From contig CM057340.1 of the NCBI GenBank assembly GCA_030015575.1, positions 749,401,632 to 749,465,631 of the forward strand: 64,000 bases of DNA. The letters are read 5' to 3'. Origin of the DNA: Agapanthus africanus (lineage: Eukaryota; Streptophyta; Magnoliopsida; Asparagales; Amaryllidaceae). The translations under genes and the position numbers were made by a program. This document shows positions 53,136 through 64,000 of the stretch, piece after piece. Position 1 is the first letter of the stretch; each line of letters begins with the position of its first letter. Under the pieces are notes generated by a model, which saw only the letters and a program-made list of their open reading frames with translations, did not search any database and was not told the origin of the DNA.

Positions 53136-55076
53136 CTACTTCACCAACTCCGGTTTGCACGTTTGGTAGTCGCCGTTTACTTGACTAACGACCAGTTGAG
53201 AATCCCCGTATATAGAGAGGTCTTCAATTCTCATGTCAATGGCGATCTCGAGGCCCGCTATCAAAGCTTCGTATTCGGCTTCATTGTTCGTCCTCGATTC
53301 CGTTAAGGAGAAAGCAAAGCGCATTATCCCTCCTTGTGGGGTTACGAAGATGAGGCCTACTCCCGATTTGATTACGGGGGTACATTGTTTGCGCTTCTTC
53401 ATGGAAGATGCCCCGTCAAAATAGAGTTCCCATCGGGTATCACCGCCGCCGATCGCATCGAATTCAGGTTCATCCGGCAAATCGCAGTTCAGAGGAGAGC
53501 CGGCAGGTACTGGATGCTCAGCAAGGAAGTCAGCAATGGCCTGGCCTTTCACTGCCTTGAGAGGTCGATATGTTATCGAGAACTCCATCAGGAGTAGAGC
53601 CCATTTAGCGAGTCGACCCGTCAATATAGCCTTTGACGTCAGATATTTAAGAGGGTCCACCTTCGAGATGAGACGGACTTCGTGCGCTAACGCATAGTGC
53701 CTGAGTTTTGTTATTGCGAAGATTAACGCCAAGCAGTGTTTTTCAATGGGAGAGTAGTTGTTTTCTGCCCCCAGCAGAACTCGACTTAAGTAGTAGAGTG
53801 CTCTCTCTTTTCCTTGATCGTTCTCTTGTGCCCACAATGCGCCTAAGGAACCTTCGAGGGTGGTTGTATAAAGAATGAGGGGTTTTCCCTTGACCGGCGC
53901 AGCCAACACCGGAGGGTTCTGTAGGTACTGCTTGATCTCGTCTAGTGCACCTTGGCATTTGTGATCCCAAACGAATGGAGTTCCCTTCTTCATCAGGTGG
54001 CTGTAAGGACGGCATTTGCCTGAAAGATTGGCGATAAACCGCCGGATGTATGCGAGCTTCCCTTGGAGAGACCGCAACTGTTTGAGGGTTTTTGGCGGAG
54101 GCATTTCCATGATCGCCTTGATCTTAGATGGATCTATTTCGATACCTCGGTGTCGGATGATGAATCCCAGGAATTTACCTGAGGAGACTCTAAACGCGCA
54201 TTTGAGGGGATTCATCTTCAAATTATTTTGCCGAAGGCGTTGAAATACAGTCTCCAGATGCTTTAAATGCTCTTCATATGACATGCACTTTACTACAAGG
54301 TCATCGATATAGCACTCGACGATGTCATGTATGAGGTCGTCGAAGATCTTTGTCATGGCCCTTTGATAGGTAGCGCCGGCGTTCTTTAGACCAAAGGGCA
54401 TAACCCTATAGCAGAATATACCCAAAGGGGTCCGGAAAGCGTTGTGCTTCTGGTCTTCGGGATGCATCTTTATCTGATTGTACCCTGATGAACCGTCCAT
54501 AAAGGAGAAAACCTCGTGAGTGGACGTGTTATCTATCATTAGCTCGGTTACTGGTACTGGGAAATCGTCCTTTGGACAGGCTTTATTGAGATCCCTGAAG
54601 TCCACGCATATGCGTACCGTCCCATTTTTCTTCATTACCGGGACGATATTGGCGATCCAGTCGGGATACTGGACTTCTTGGATAAATCCAGAATCTATCA
54701 GCTTCTTGACATCGGCGTTGATGCTTATTTCAAGCTCGAGTCGTATCCTTCTTGGCGCCTGCTTGACTGGCTTGACATCTGGGGATATTGCTAATTTATG
54801 CACAGCAATCTCCGGTTCCAATCCTGGCATTTCGGAATAGTTCCACGCGAAGCAGTCTTTATGCCGTAGAAGCACGTTCTTTAACGCAGCCACCCTTTCT
54901 TCAGATAGCAGCTTGCTGACAAATGTCGGTCGCGGGTCATCTGCCGATCCCAACTCAATCTTCTTGAAGTTATCTACAGTAGTATGTATGCCATCTTCCA
55001 GTTTTTTCGGAGCTGGCGGAAATTCTGAGATCACCTCATCATCACTGTTCTCAAAGCACCAGGGAAGGTCATCCAT
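53136..55076 (-). CDS. A2 reverse transcriptase, RNase H and second RNase H
   Basis: One open frame of 646 codons from M-D-D-L-P-W-C. RT blocks: R-I-C-V-D-F-R-D-L-N near 54600, D-G-S-S-G-Y-N-Q near 54490, F-G-L-K-N-A-G-A-T-Y near 54390, and the catalytic Y-I-D-D at 54300-54311. The first RNase H follows (L-Y-T-T-T-L-E-G-S-L-G-A-L near 53860; S-P-I-E-K-H near 53750). The second RNase H has F-D-G-A-S near 53415, N-N-E-A-E-Y-E-A near 53275 and Y-G-D-S-Q-L near 53205. It makes cDNA and removes the RNA template. It was originally part of a polyprotein; both ends are nonsense changes, not natural stops. Confidence 0.93.
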   Translation of the reverse strand: MDDLPWCFENSDDEVISEFPPAPKKLEDGIHTTVDNFKKIELGSADDPRPTFVSKLLSEERVAALKNVLLRHKDCFAWNYSEMPGLEPEIAVHKLAISPDVKPVKQAPRRIRLELEISINADVKKLIDSGFIQEVQYPDWIANIVPVMKKNGTVRICVDFRDLNKACPKDDFPVPVTELMIDNTSTHEVFSFMDGSSGYNQIKMHPEDQKHNAFRTPLGIFCYRVMPFGLKNAGATYQRAMTKIFDDLIHDIVECYIDDLVVKCMSYEEHLKHLETVFQRLRQNNLKMNPLKCAFRVSSGKFLGFIIRHRGIEIDPSKIKAIMEMPPPKTLKQLRSLQGKLAYIRRFIANLSGKCRPYSHLMKKGTPFVWDHKCQGALDEIKQYLQNPPVLAAPVKGKPLILYTTTLEGSLGALWAQENDQGKERALYYLSRVLLGAENNYSPIEKHCLALIFAITKLRHYALAHEVRLISKVDPLKYLTSKAILTGRLAKWALLLMEFSITYRPLKAVKGQAIADFLAEHPVPAGSPLNCDLPDEPEFDAIGGGDTRWELYFDGASSMKKRKQCTPVIKSGVGLIFVTPQGGIMRFAFSLTESRTNNEAEYEALIAGLEIAIDMRIEDLSIYGDSQLVVSQVNGDYQTCKPELVK

Positions 55077-56561
55077 GTTCTCGGGCTCTTCTTTTAATAT
55101 CGTAACCGTGTAACAGGTGCGAATCCGCTTCCAGGGTTGAGGTGGATCTGGTTATGCTTTTGCGGCTTTGGGTTCATGCTTTTGTGGCGGCGTTACCCTC
55201 CAGCCGTCGGATTAAGCGAATCTGCCCTGTTGGTACTGGTCCTCGACCCAGTTCTTGAAGGTGAAGCAGTCTTCGGTAGGATGTCCTATGGCTCGGTGAT
55301 AAGAGCAATAGCTCAGATGAGAAGCCTTGTTAGCTTGCTCAGGGTGTCTAGACTCTGGAAGCGCGATCAGTTGATGTTTTATAGCGAGCTTGAGTAACCT
55401 CTCCGTCTTGTCTCGGGGGAAGGAGTACGCTCGACTCATCTTCTTCATGAGGGACAAATCCGAGCCGCGCAATACCCGATCACGTAACTCTCTAATCCTG
55501 CGTCGTTGTTGTCGGCTCCTCTTTCCGCTTCTTGATTTATTTCTGCCTCTGCGTCGGGCCTTTCGTACAACGGGTTGACAAGGATGAGCATCTTTGTCTT
55601 TTGCAGCCTGTTGAAACAGACGTTGCGTCCTGGACTTCTCGTAGATGGCCATCTCGCGGTTGTGGTCTTCCCGAGCTTTTTGACCCACTTTCCTGATAAG
55701 CTTGTCCATTCGTTCTTCAAACGACGGACTCGGCACTTCAATCGCGGGATCTAGTTTTGATGAGGGGTTGGCATTTCCTGACATGGCGTCCTCTTCTTCA
55801 TCAAAGGTATATATAGCGTAGCTACTTTGGGCCCGTTCCCGTTTTCCGGCTCTCACGTATGCAAGCCCAAGTGTTTCCATTTTCCCGTTGGGCAATTTGC
55901 GTTGAGTCCCAGGGACATTCCAAATCCTGTTGTAGAACCGAGCTTGTCGAACAGTCTGTTTTAAGGGTACTCCTTGGCGCTTCAATAGCCTCTTTAATCC
56001 ATGTGTATAGTATCTGGGCAGACGAATGGGTTGGAGCCTGTCGAGTGTAGCATCCGCGCCATGCCAAATCTCTTTCTCTACTTTCGACCCTGAGGATCGG
56101 TAGAATAGGATCACCTTCTCACCCTTTTGCTTGGGAGGGACGTAAAACGTTTGCAGGTCCTGCACATTGTAAGCTTGAAGTGTGTCGAGATCCTTGTAGT
56201 GTTCTCGCGGCACTATGGTGATTTGCAAACTCTGATCATCGCTAGGGGGTGCTTGTATTGACAGCCGATTGGAGAACACGACATTAACCTCATCTTCCGA
56301 GTCACTTCCAAAGACCAACATGGGGGAGGACGTCCCCGGGTTGTTGCGTTGAGATGGCCCAGCATAAACTATCTCTTCTTCTTCTTCGGTGTCGCTCCCG
56401 AAAACAGGGATGGTGGCGGCGGCTTTGTTCTCTGGCTTGCGACACCTTTCTGTATCCTTGAAATCTGGCAAAAAGTACTTCGCATCTTCGTATTTGCGGA
56501 CTTCGTTCACGGAAAATGGGTTCAGCTCACCTGTTACGGTATACTCGAAACCATCCTTAAA
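55077..56561 (-). pseudogene. A2 region between protease and RT, with third CHHC module
   Basis: Open from a GTG at 56510 to TAA 55212; the upstream protease frame ends at TAA 56562-56564 (TAC in A1). It is charged, with E-E-E-E-E-I-V-Y-x-G-P-S repeats of the type V-F-G-S-D-[ST]-E. A basic stretch lies near 55480-55560. A C-x2-H-x4-H-x4-C module near 55254-55315 is followed by F-x-x-W-x-E-D-Q-Y-Q-Q-G-R-F. The two stops before RT (55212, and about 55158) are in frame with RT; the first is TTA in element B. No enzyme domain recognised. Confidence 0.8.
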
Positions 56562-57482
56562 TTACTTCATACACTGATGTTGTGTAGAAGGGATGATGTT
56601 GTACTCGTGTAGCCAAGGACGACCGAGCAAGGCGTTGTAGCAGGTCTTGGCGTCAATGACATGGAATTTGATGTCTGTGACGAGTAGTCCAAAGCGTAAT
56701 GTTAGTATCACGGATCCGAGAGTCCGTGACGATTGTGAATCGAAACCGGAGATGGTAATTTTGTCACGAGCGAGGTGTTGCACACTCATGCAGATTCCCT
56801 TTAACACCCGAACGTTAAGGAGATTGACAGAGGATCCATTATCCACTAGGATCTTGGCTATCTTGATATCATGGCAGTATCCAAAGACAAATAGGGGACG
56901 GTTGTGGTCGCACGTCCCGAGAAGGAGGTCTTCGTCCCCGAAAGTGATGTCGGCCGTATGCACTTCCTCCAGTTCATCTTTCATCCTTTCAGTGGCGAGG
57001 AAAGCTTGGAATTGCTCAGGTTCTTGTAACGCCTTAATTAGTGAATCTCGCGCTTCTTTTGATAATAGGAGGGCATCGAGAATGCTAAGTTGAGAAGGTA
57101 GCTTCCTTAGGTGCGCCAGGATATTGTAGTCCACCTTACCCTTCCTAGGAGGGTCTTTGGTAGTCAGCTCTTTCATGACTTGGTCATCTAAAGTGATATC
57201 CTCAGTGACCTTTTCCTTTCCCTTATCTTTTCTATTTGCGGGCCCGAGATTCTTTTCCGGGAGGGTGCGGTTGCGCAGCTGAATGTTTTCGCAGGCCTCC
57301 GGTTCCTCCTCTTTCCCTAAAACGGATTCTTTAAAGAGAGAGCCCAGAGCCATTTCTTCGTCAGAGTCGCTCCCAAAGGTGAGAACTCGTGACCCTCCGG
57401 CGTTAACCATGTAACAGTTGCCAGTGGTCCTGTTGTGCCCGTCGGCATTACTTCTTCGTTCCAGACGAGTCTTGCGTTTCAT
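56562..57482 (-). pseudogene. A2 aspartic protease region
   Basis: The retropepsin-like motif I-L-V-D-N-G-S-S is near 56830 and the G-R-P-W-L-H block near 56610. Colinear with A1 at 1105-2025. Upstream a deletion removed the sequence equivalent to A1 2062-3151, including two CHHC modules, so gag no longer reads into the protease. Confidence 0.85.
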
Positions 57483-57486
57483 GCGC

Positions 57487-58605
57487 TTAAAATGTTGCCG
57501 ATGAGCAACATATCGTCTTGTCCCGTGGGAACGAGTAGGGACGCTTCATCTTCTCATTATAATACCGGAGTCTTTCTTCCAGTTGATCCGTCAGCTTTGG
57601 GGCATTGGGTTGCTGCTGAGCATTCGCGACGAAGGTGGCCTTTCCCTTACCCTTGTCATTCCGAGGTTCTGGCTTCGGGGGAGACAGTCTATGACCCATT
57701 TGGTCCATCTGGGCCAGCTTGTCGATTAGAGCCTGGAATGTGGTTGGCTTAAAGAACATCATGAACTGGGAGATAGTTGCGTGAGGGTCTAGGGTTCCTA
57801 CGAACATGCCCACCGCGGGCGCTTCCTCAATGCGCTGCTCGCATTTCGACCATAAATTCCGCCAGCGTATAGCATACTGGACCCAAGTTTCGCCTGGTTT
57901 TACCCTGGCGTTAATCAATACCGTTATTGGAGTGCGTTCGCTGGCGCTTGCGAATCGCTGAGTGAATAGCAACTCCATTTCAGCGAACGTCTTGATAGAA
58001 TCGTTCGGGAGTTCCGAATACCATTCGAACGCTGTTTCTGATTGGCTGCCCACGAACTGGCGAAGCAACAGTTTATCATCACCGCCGGTGTTACCGCAAA
58101 GGGCCCTGAACTGGGCGACATGTTGGTAGGGATTGCCGGTCCCTTTGTAAACATGGAACTTGGGAATCGTGTAACCCGGCGGGTACCTGATTTGGTCGTA
58201 CCAGCTTGGATACGGCCGGCCCGTTTTTACGACTTGACCAGCTGCCTCAGTCGCGTGATGAACCCGGATTTGCTGGGCTATATAGTCGACCAAATCAGCC
58301 TTAGAGATTGTCTCCTCCTTGGCCGTTGAGAGGGCCGGTGGTAGATTTGACGTTTCCCCCCTGTCGTCTTCAAGGACGATCGGGGGATCCTCAGCGGGTG
58401 GGTCTTGTTGGATCATCATTCCTATCATATCTTGGAAGAGAAGGCCCATACGCTGTATGTTGGCTGCTTGTTCAGCAGCCTCTTTGTCCTTCTTCTCCAA
58501 TATTCGGCGAAGGAACTCAGCGTCGGTTTCTTTCTCCTGGCGTTCGTCTGAGGACGTTTCTGGGTTTTCTTTAGGCCCGGTAAGTGCGGCCATAGCGTTC
58601 ATCAT
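57487..58605 (-). pseudogene. A2 gag
   Basis: Open from M-M-N-A-M-A-A-L to a premature end just after the deletion point near 57514. Gag domain near 57850-58220 with F-H-V-Y-K-G-T-G-N-P and W-Y-S-E-L-P-N-D-S. Upstream, a TAA at 58618-58620 (CAA in A1) separates it from the N-terminal part. Predicted coiled segment L-E-K-K-D-K-E-A-A-E-Q-A-A near 58480. Confidence 0.87.
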
Positions 58606-58617
58606 TTCTTGGAGCTT

Positions 58618-59784
58618 TTACTGTTGCTCCTGAGCTTTGGTCACCGATCGTGTAAGCGGTCTATGACCCGTAGACGCACGGCTGTCTTCCTTTCTTGACG
58701 CCATGTATACGGTATGGACCATCATGCCCCCAAACTTAGGGCGTCTGGGCTTAGTGCCTTTAGCTGTCGTTGCAGGCTGGGGGATCTTCTCTGGCTTCCT
58801 CCTTTTATGAGCAGTGGCAGTTGAGGGGGCCGTTGAGGCAGGCACCTAGACAGTGTTTCGTGGTTTAGCCTGGTGACCGGCTTCCTGTTGGATTTTCAGC
58901 TTCTTGTGTTGGCCGGAGAAGTTTGGATCGATCATCGAGTCTCGGGCCTGCCGCCAAACCTTATAGATTCTGGAAGACAGCCGTTGTGGGGATCGGGGCT
59001 GTTCTGGCTTTATTTCCGCAACCTTTTTTAGTGGAGGAGGAGACCTCTTTAGCATCGCGGTAGGAGAATTCCTACGCACCTTATTTAGCATCTCAAAGCT
59101 GTTCCCAGTTGGAACAGCAGCATTAACTTCTGCCATCGGGGCTGGTGGAGTTAGCCCAGAGGGGGAGTTGCCCCCAGCCTTCCTTACTCGGCGCCAGTGG
59201 CGACGTCGAGCGTGTCGAGCGGACGGCGTTGGTTCAGCGGTGAGAATAGCTTCGTCTTGCCCCCTGTGTAGGTGGGGGGTCGTTGCTGGTGTTAGCCTGT
59301 CAAAGACCGACGTCCTTTGGATAGCAGGAGCGGGAGCTGGAGCTGGAGCCGTCAATCTTGTAAAGACCGACTTTGTGGCAGGGAAAGCCGCTTTGACGAC
59401 TTCAGGAGCAGGACCGGTCACTTTCTTAGAAGCAGCCTTCTCTGGGATTGTAGGCCTCATTGTGGGTCCACAGGAGTCTTGGCCCAATCTAGAGAAGACC
59501 GAGGCGCTGGTGTTGGGCGACCCGTTGAGAGGGGCCGCGGCAGGGGTAAGACGATCAAAGACCAACTTCTTGGGAGCCTCCTTTGTCAGCACCGGAGCGG
59601 TGAAGCTTGTTGGCGGGAGCATGGTCCCAAAGAATAGACCGGTAGTAGCTTGGGTCACTTGCTCCACAGGCATAGTGAATAGGGAAGCAGCCTGCGGTCA
59701 ATATGCTACACCTCCAGGTGAGGCGGAGCGTCGGTTGCATTTGCAGTTCAAGCAGTTGGAGCATTTCACACAAGTAGAAGCCAT
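58618..59784 (-). pseudogene. A2 N-terminal ORF with SVFxRL repeats
   Basis: ATG at 59784 (M-A-S-T-Y-V) with the same Cys cluster as A1. A TGA at about 59698 (GGA in A1) and a TAG near 58846 (TGG in A1) break it. Motif copies: L-V-F-D-R-L, S-V-F-S-R-L, S-V-F-T-R-L and S-V-F-D-R-L. The region joins gag without a natural stop, so it is the N-terminus of the gag polyprotein. Confidence 0.75.
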
Positions 59785-59913
59785 CGATTCTTTGCTTTCT
59801 GCAATAAGCCAGACGCCGAGTCTTAGTATCTTGAAACCCAAGGGCAACCATTAGCGAACCGCGATTGGTTCGCGAATCACGACACATGAAGTGTGGAGTG
59901 GAAAGAGGAAAAG

Positions 59914-59931
59914 GTCCCACCGGGCATGCCA
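59914..59931 (-). promoter_or_regulatory. A2 primer-binding site
   Basis: TGGCATGCCCGGTGGGAC on the minus strand, five bases inside the LTR; one base differs from A1. Confidence 0.8.
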
Positions 59932-59936
59932 GAATC

Positions 59937-62900
59937 TGTTCCCCTCCGAAAGACGGCGCGCAAGATTGCGATGTCTTGGCACTGAGATTCGGGGCAGATG
60001 CTAATTGGTGCTATCCGTTCAGCTCTCCGAAGATGCCAAGTTGATTTATGGCACCATACATCGAAGGTTTGAACGGATGCGGCCGATATAGCAGACTTCG
60101 TCAGATTCCCCCTCGCTTGAGGGGTTTTTAATTATGGGGACGCTCTTCCCTGCAGTTGCAAGCCCCTGCAGTTAATTACGCTACCGCATCGCGGTAACAA
60201 CTTTCTCCTTCTCCAGATGGTCACTTCGTGTCGTGTGTGTCTATTTTATGTTTTTTTGCCCGTGGATTGTTTACGGAGACCGAGTTATGTCGTCGCCCGT
60301 AGGGCGTGGACTAGTCCAAATCCGTATTATCTTAGATTTGGGTTTGGGGGTTTGGTTTGAGGATACGTTAGCCATATTTGAGGCTAAGGTCAACTCAAAC
60401 GTTTGTTAAGGATACGTTAGTCTAACTTGAGACTAAGATCAACTTAACGGGATCGTTTAGATCCGACAAAAGAGCATTTGGGCTCCATTGTTCCAGTTTA
60501 GGGACATAGTGGTCCATTGATTGTATGGCCGTCGGGACCCGTCACCTCTCTGACGACGTTGAAGGATTACAACGACAGGTGTCAGAGGAGTTCAGAGATG
60601 TACCCTTGGACCAAAATTAGTTGGGTGATCCATAGTCCAATTTGGGACTAAAGTCTGTTTGAAGGTTTAAGGATACGTTAGCCATATTTGAAGCTAAGAT
60701 CAACTTAAACGGTTGTTAAGGATACGTTAGTCCAGTTTGGGACTAAGATCGACTTAACGGGATCGTTTAGATCCGACAAAAGAGCGTTTGGGCTCTATTG
60801 TTCCAGTTTAGGGACATAGTGGTCCATTTCCAGTTTAGGGACGTAGTGGTCCATTACCAGTTTAGGGACATGGTGGTCCATCGCCAGTTTAAGGACGTGG
60901 TGGTCCATTTGTAGTTTAAGGACGCATAATTCCATGGGTTTAAGGACCCCACAGTCCATATGGGTGTGTTTAAGGACGCATTAGTCCGTGAGTTTAAGGA
61001 CCCCACAGTCCGTGTTGATGTGTGGTTGTCGGGACCCGTCACCTCTCTGAAGACGTTGAAGGATTACAACGACAAATATCAGAGGAGTTCAGAGATGTAC
61101 CCTTGAACCAATGAGTGGTTTGAAAGAGCAGATGTGCTCAGTTCAAGATGATTTGAGGACTTATGGCCAGTTTGGGCTAAGTCCAAAATATTGGCCCTCT
61201 GTTGGTCCATTGAAGGAGAGGCTTTGCCTCTGGCCATTTAGCCAATTGGGCCAATGCCTAGTGTTAAACACTAAAGACCAATCAGTGTTGAACACTGGGA
61301 ATGAGATCGATAAGTTAGTGTTTAACACTAAAAGATAGTTGGTGTTAAACACCAGCAACAAGGCTTTCAAATTAGTGGTAAACACTAAAACAGATCAAAA
61401 CACTGGCAGCAGAGATCTCAAATTAATGTTAAACACTAAGGTAATCAGTGTTGAACACTGCAAATAAAGCTCTTTGATTAGTGTTGAACACTAAGGCCAA
61501 ACAGTGTTTTAACACTGGATTCAGGGGTTCCAATTTAGCATTAGACGCTAAGGCAAGAGGGGTCATGTGGTAGCACGTGAGGGCGCCCTCCCTTCATTTG
61601 TTCTGCTGAGAATATCGCATCTTTTGGAGCATCACGTGCTATCACGTGACGGGTGTTTAAATGGAGTATGTTAAAGCCTCTGCCAAGGGTCACGTGGGTC
61701 ACGTGAGGCACTGCCTCAAAGGGGCTTTTCTGTAGATCTTTTTGGGGGTCACATGGTGACACGTGACCCTGTATGTTTTTTTAGAAGATCTGTTAATCCC
61801 TTTCAGGAATTAAATTTCTCGTAGGGTTGAACCCTGGCAATAATTTCAGAGGAATTAAATTCCTACTTCCTTTTGAAGGTTCATATTCTGGAACAGAGTT
61901 GAACTCTGAATTTTCTGTAGGAATTAAATTCCTCATATATGTGAAGATCTGAATAGTGTTAAACCCTAATAAGCTTTAAGGAGTTAAACTCCCACTCTCT
62001 GTTAAAGAATTATTCTGGGGAATGAGATTAAGGGAATTAAATTCCTGTTGTTTTAACAGAACTAAGTTCTTAACCAGGGTTAAACCCTGATTCTTTTCAT
62101 TCTGAAAGAATTAAATTCCCATAACACAGGGTCAACCCTAATTTTATTTTAAAGGAATTAAATTCCTGTTGTTTTAACAGAGGAGTTCAGAGATGTACCC
62201 TTGAACCAATGAGTGGTTTGAAAGAGCAGATGTGCTCAGTTCAAGATGATTTGAGGACTTATGGCCAGTTTGGGCTAAGTCCAAAATATTGGCCCTCTGT
62301 TGGTCCATTGAAGGAGAGGCTTTGCCTCTGGCCATTTAGCCAATTGGGCCAATGCCTAGTGTTAAACACTAAAGACCAATCAGTGTTGAACATTGGGAAT
62401 GAGATCGATAAGTTAGTGTTTAACACTAAAAGATAGTTGGTGTTAAACACCAGCAACAAGGCTTTCAAATTAGTGGTAAACACTAAAACAGATCAAAACA
62501 CTGGCAGCAGAGATCTCAAATTAATGTTAAACACTAAGGTAATCAGTGTTGAACACTGCAAATAAAGCTCTTTGATTAGTGTTGAACACTAAGGCCAAAC
62601 AGTGTTTTAACACTGGATTCAGGGGTTCCAATTTAGCGTTAGACGCTAAGGCAAGAGGGGTCACGTGGTAGCACGTGAGGGCGCCCTCCCTTCATTTGTT
62701 CTGCTGAGAATATCGCATCTTTTGGAGCATCACGTGCCATCACGTGACGGGTGTTTAAATGGAGTATGTTAAAGCCTCTGCCAAGGGTCACGAGGGTCAC
62801 GTGAGGCACTGCCTCAAAGAGGCTTTTCTGTAGATCTTTTTGAGGGTCACGTGGTGACACGTGACCCTGTATGTTTTTTTTAGAAGATCTGTTAATCCCT

Positions 62901-64000
62901 TTCAGGAATTAAATTCCTCGTAGGGTTGAACCCTGGCAATAATTTCAGAGAAATTAAATTCCTACTTCCTTTTGAAGGTTCATATTCTGGAACATAGTTG
63001 AACTCTGAATTTTCTGTAGGAATTAAATTCCTCATATATGTGAAGAACTGAATAGGGTTAAACCCTAATAAGCTTTAAGGAGTTAAACTCCCACTCTCTG
63101 TTAAAGAATTATTCTGGGGAATGAGATTAAGGGAATTAAATTCCTGTTGTTTTAACAGAACTAAGTTCTTAACCAGGGTTAAACCCTGATTCTTTTCATT
63201 CTGAAGGAATTAAATTCACATAACACAGGGTCAACCCTAATTTTATTTTAAAGGAATTAAATTCCTATAGTTCTGTGAGAGTTAAATTCTCGTGCTTCGA
63301 TTCCCTCTCTATGCTTTGGATCTGCATGACAGGATCTCAACCCATTGAGAATTAAATTCTCAACTCAAGGGGAGATGTGCACTTTACAGATCCTCCACCA
63401 AAGAGAGAACTATGTTCTTCTGTTTTTATATCAGAGTTAAACTCTGTTGAGAATTAAATTCTCTTTTCTTTCAAAAAGCCTTCCCTTTCTTACCTAGGGT
63501 TTTCTTTTGCAGAAGATCCAAATTCCTCCAAAGTATCAAGGCTCTCTCTCTTTTCTTCCCTCTGCATATATATCCTTTTTGTGTGTCTCTTGGCTCCTAT
63601 TTATAGGAGAAGCAGCCGAGTCAATTAGTTTTTGATGAATCTTTCATTGAGATATTTGATTTGTATCCATCATTCGTTTTGGACCTTTGGATTATTAGGT
63701 GAATTTTATTCACCATTGGATTTTAAATCCAGAGATTCTCCTTTGTTATTTCGGTTAGATTTTACGGGGAAATCTTTCCAAATTCGAGATTTTCCCATAG
63801 ATAGATGATATTTAATCACCTTTAAATCTTTAATTCAATCGGTTGCTTTGGAAAGATTTAAGAGGTCTTTTCTCAGAATTTAATTCTGTTAACAGATAGG
63901 CTTTGAAAGCTGGTCACGTATGGCCATGTGACCCTTGGTCACGTGTGGGCACGTGACCCTTGGTCACGTGTGGGCATGTGACCCTTGGTCACGTGTGGGC
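59937..64000 (-). repeat. A2 5' LTR, cut by window end
   Basis: At least 4064 bp. It matches the 3' LTR from its end at 59937. It is longer because of an internal duplication of about 1.1 kb (61081-62178 repeated from 62179) and extra G-box units at 63915-64000. TATA box (minus) at 63598-63605. Confidence 0.93.
61081..63270. repeat. Tandem 1.1-kb duplication inside the A2 5' LTR
   Basis: GAGATGTACCC at 61093 recurs at 62191; copies stay aligned for about 1.1 kb. The junction near 62157-62182 reads GGAATTAAATTCCT, then GTTGTTTTAACAG (native neighbour of a different GGAATTAAATTCCT copy at 62034), then AGGAGTTCAG. The 3' LTR lacks it. Confidence 0.92.

Larger units (their letters stand above)
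40724..64000 (-). mobile_element. Element A2: giant Tat-type Ty3/gypsy element with antisense PMD pseudogene
   Basis: Minus strand; more than 23 kb, 5' LTR cut by the window end. Order on the plus axis: 3' LTR, antisense gene (plus strand), tandem arrays, integrase, second RNase H, RNase H, RT, third CHHC region, protease, gag, N-terminal ORF, PBS, 5' LTR. Single nonsense changes and a 1.1-kb deletion in gag disable it, but RT through RNase H is one open frame. Confidence 0.94.

Noticed and set aside
1..64000. Any ordinary host gene, rRNA or tRNA gene
   Set aside because: Every long coding frame belongs to retrotransposon proteins or the element-borne PMD gene; no cloverleaf or rRNA sequence noticed by eye.

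Overview
This window is a plant nuclear DNA stretch made entirely of nested LTR retrotransposons; I see no ordinary host gene, rRNA or tRNA. The evidence for a plant is Ty3/gypsy polyproteins with two RNase H domains (Tat lineage), a plant mobile domain (PMD) gene, short GT-AG introns, and LTRs with TATA boxes and CACGTG boxes. A large, repeat-rich flowering-plant genome is likely; the species cannot be told.

Layout. (1) 1-9160: element A1, minus strand, cut by the window edge; it shows protease, gag, primer-binding site and a complete 5' LTR (5572-9160). (2) 9161-13127: C1, the 3' part of a non-autonomous LTR element into which A1 inserted. (3) 13128-13998 and 40461-40723: two pieces of D, an LTR-like sequence starting TGTCACGACC, inserted in the C1 LTR. 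(4) 13999-40455: element B, plus strand, with target duplication GTAGG on both sides. It is a giant Tat element with badly damaged gag-pol, followed by tandem repeats and an antisense multi-exon PMD gene. (5) 17756-24818: C2, a complete non-autonomous element inside B gag, with 1381-bp LTRs and target duplication CTACC. (6) 40724-64000: element A2, minus strand, a longer copy of A: 3' LTR, antisense PMD pseudogene (plus strand), tandem repeats, integrase, two RNase H domains, RT, protease, gag, primer-binding site and most of the 5' LTR.

How the parts work together. A and B share one plan: LTR, PBS, gag-protease-RT-RNase H-second RNase H-integrase, tandem arrays, an antisense gene running toward integrase, then the 3' LTR. 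The antisense gene has its own paired-CACGTG promoter and TATA box beside the 3' LTR, a roughly 0.7-kb 5'UTR intron, a PMD exon, several small exons, a coiled-coil last exon and a shared poly(A) context. Its readable coding introns are phase 1 in both elements. The C elements have no pol of their own and must have used enzymes from elsewhere.

The most unusual structures are this antisense gene, the ladder of short palindromes with different arms filling the A and B LTRs (mostly downstream of the LTR TATA box, so probably transcribed), and a repeated AGGA-loop hairpin followed by a polypurine tract in the C family.
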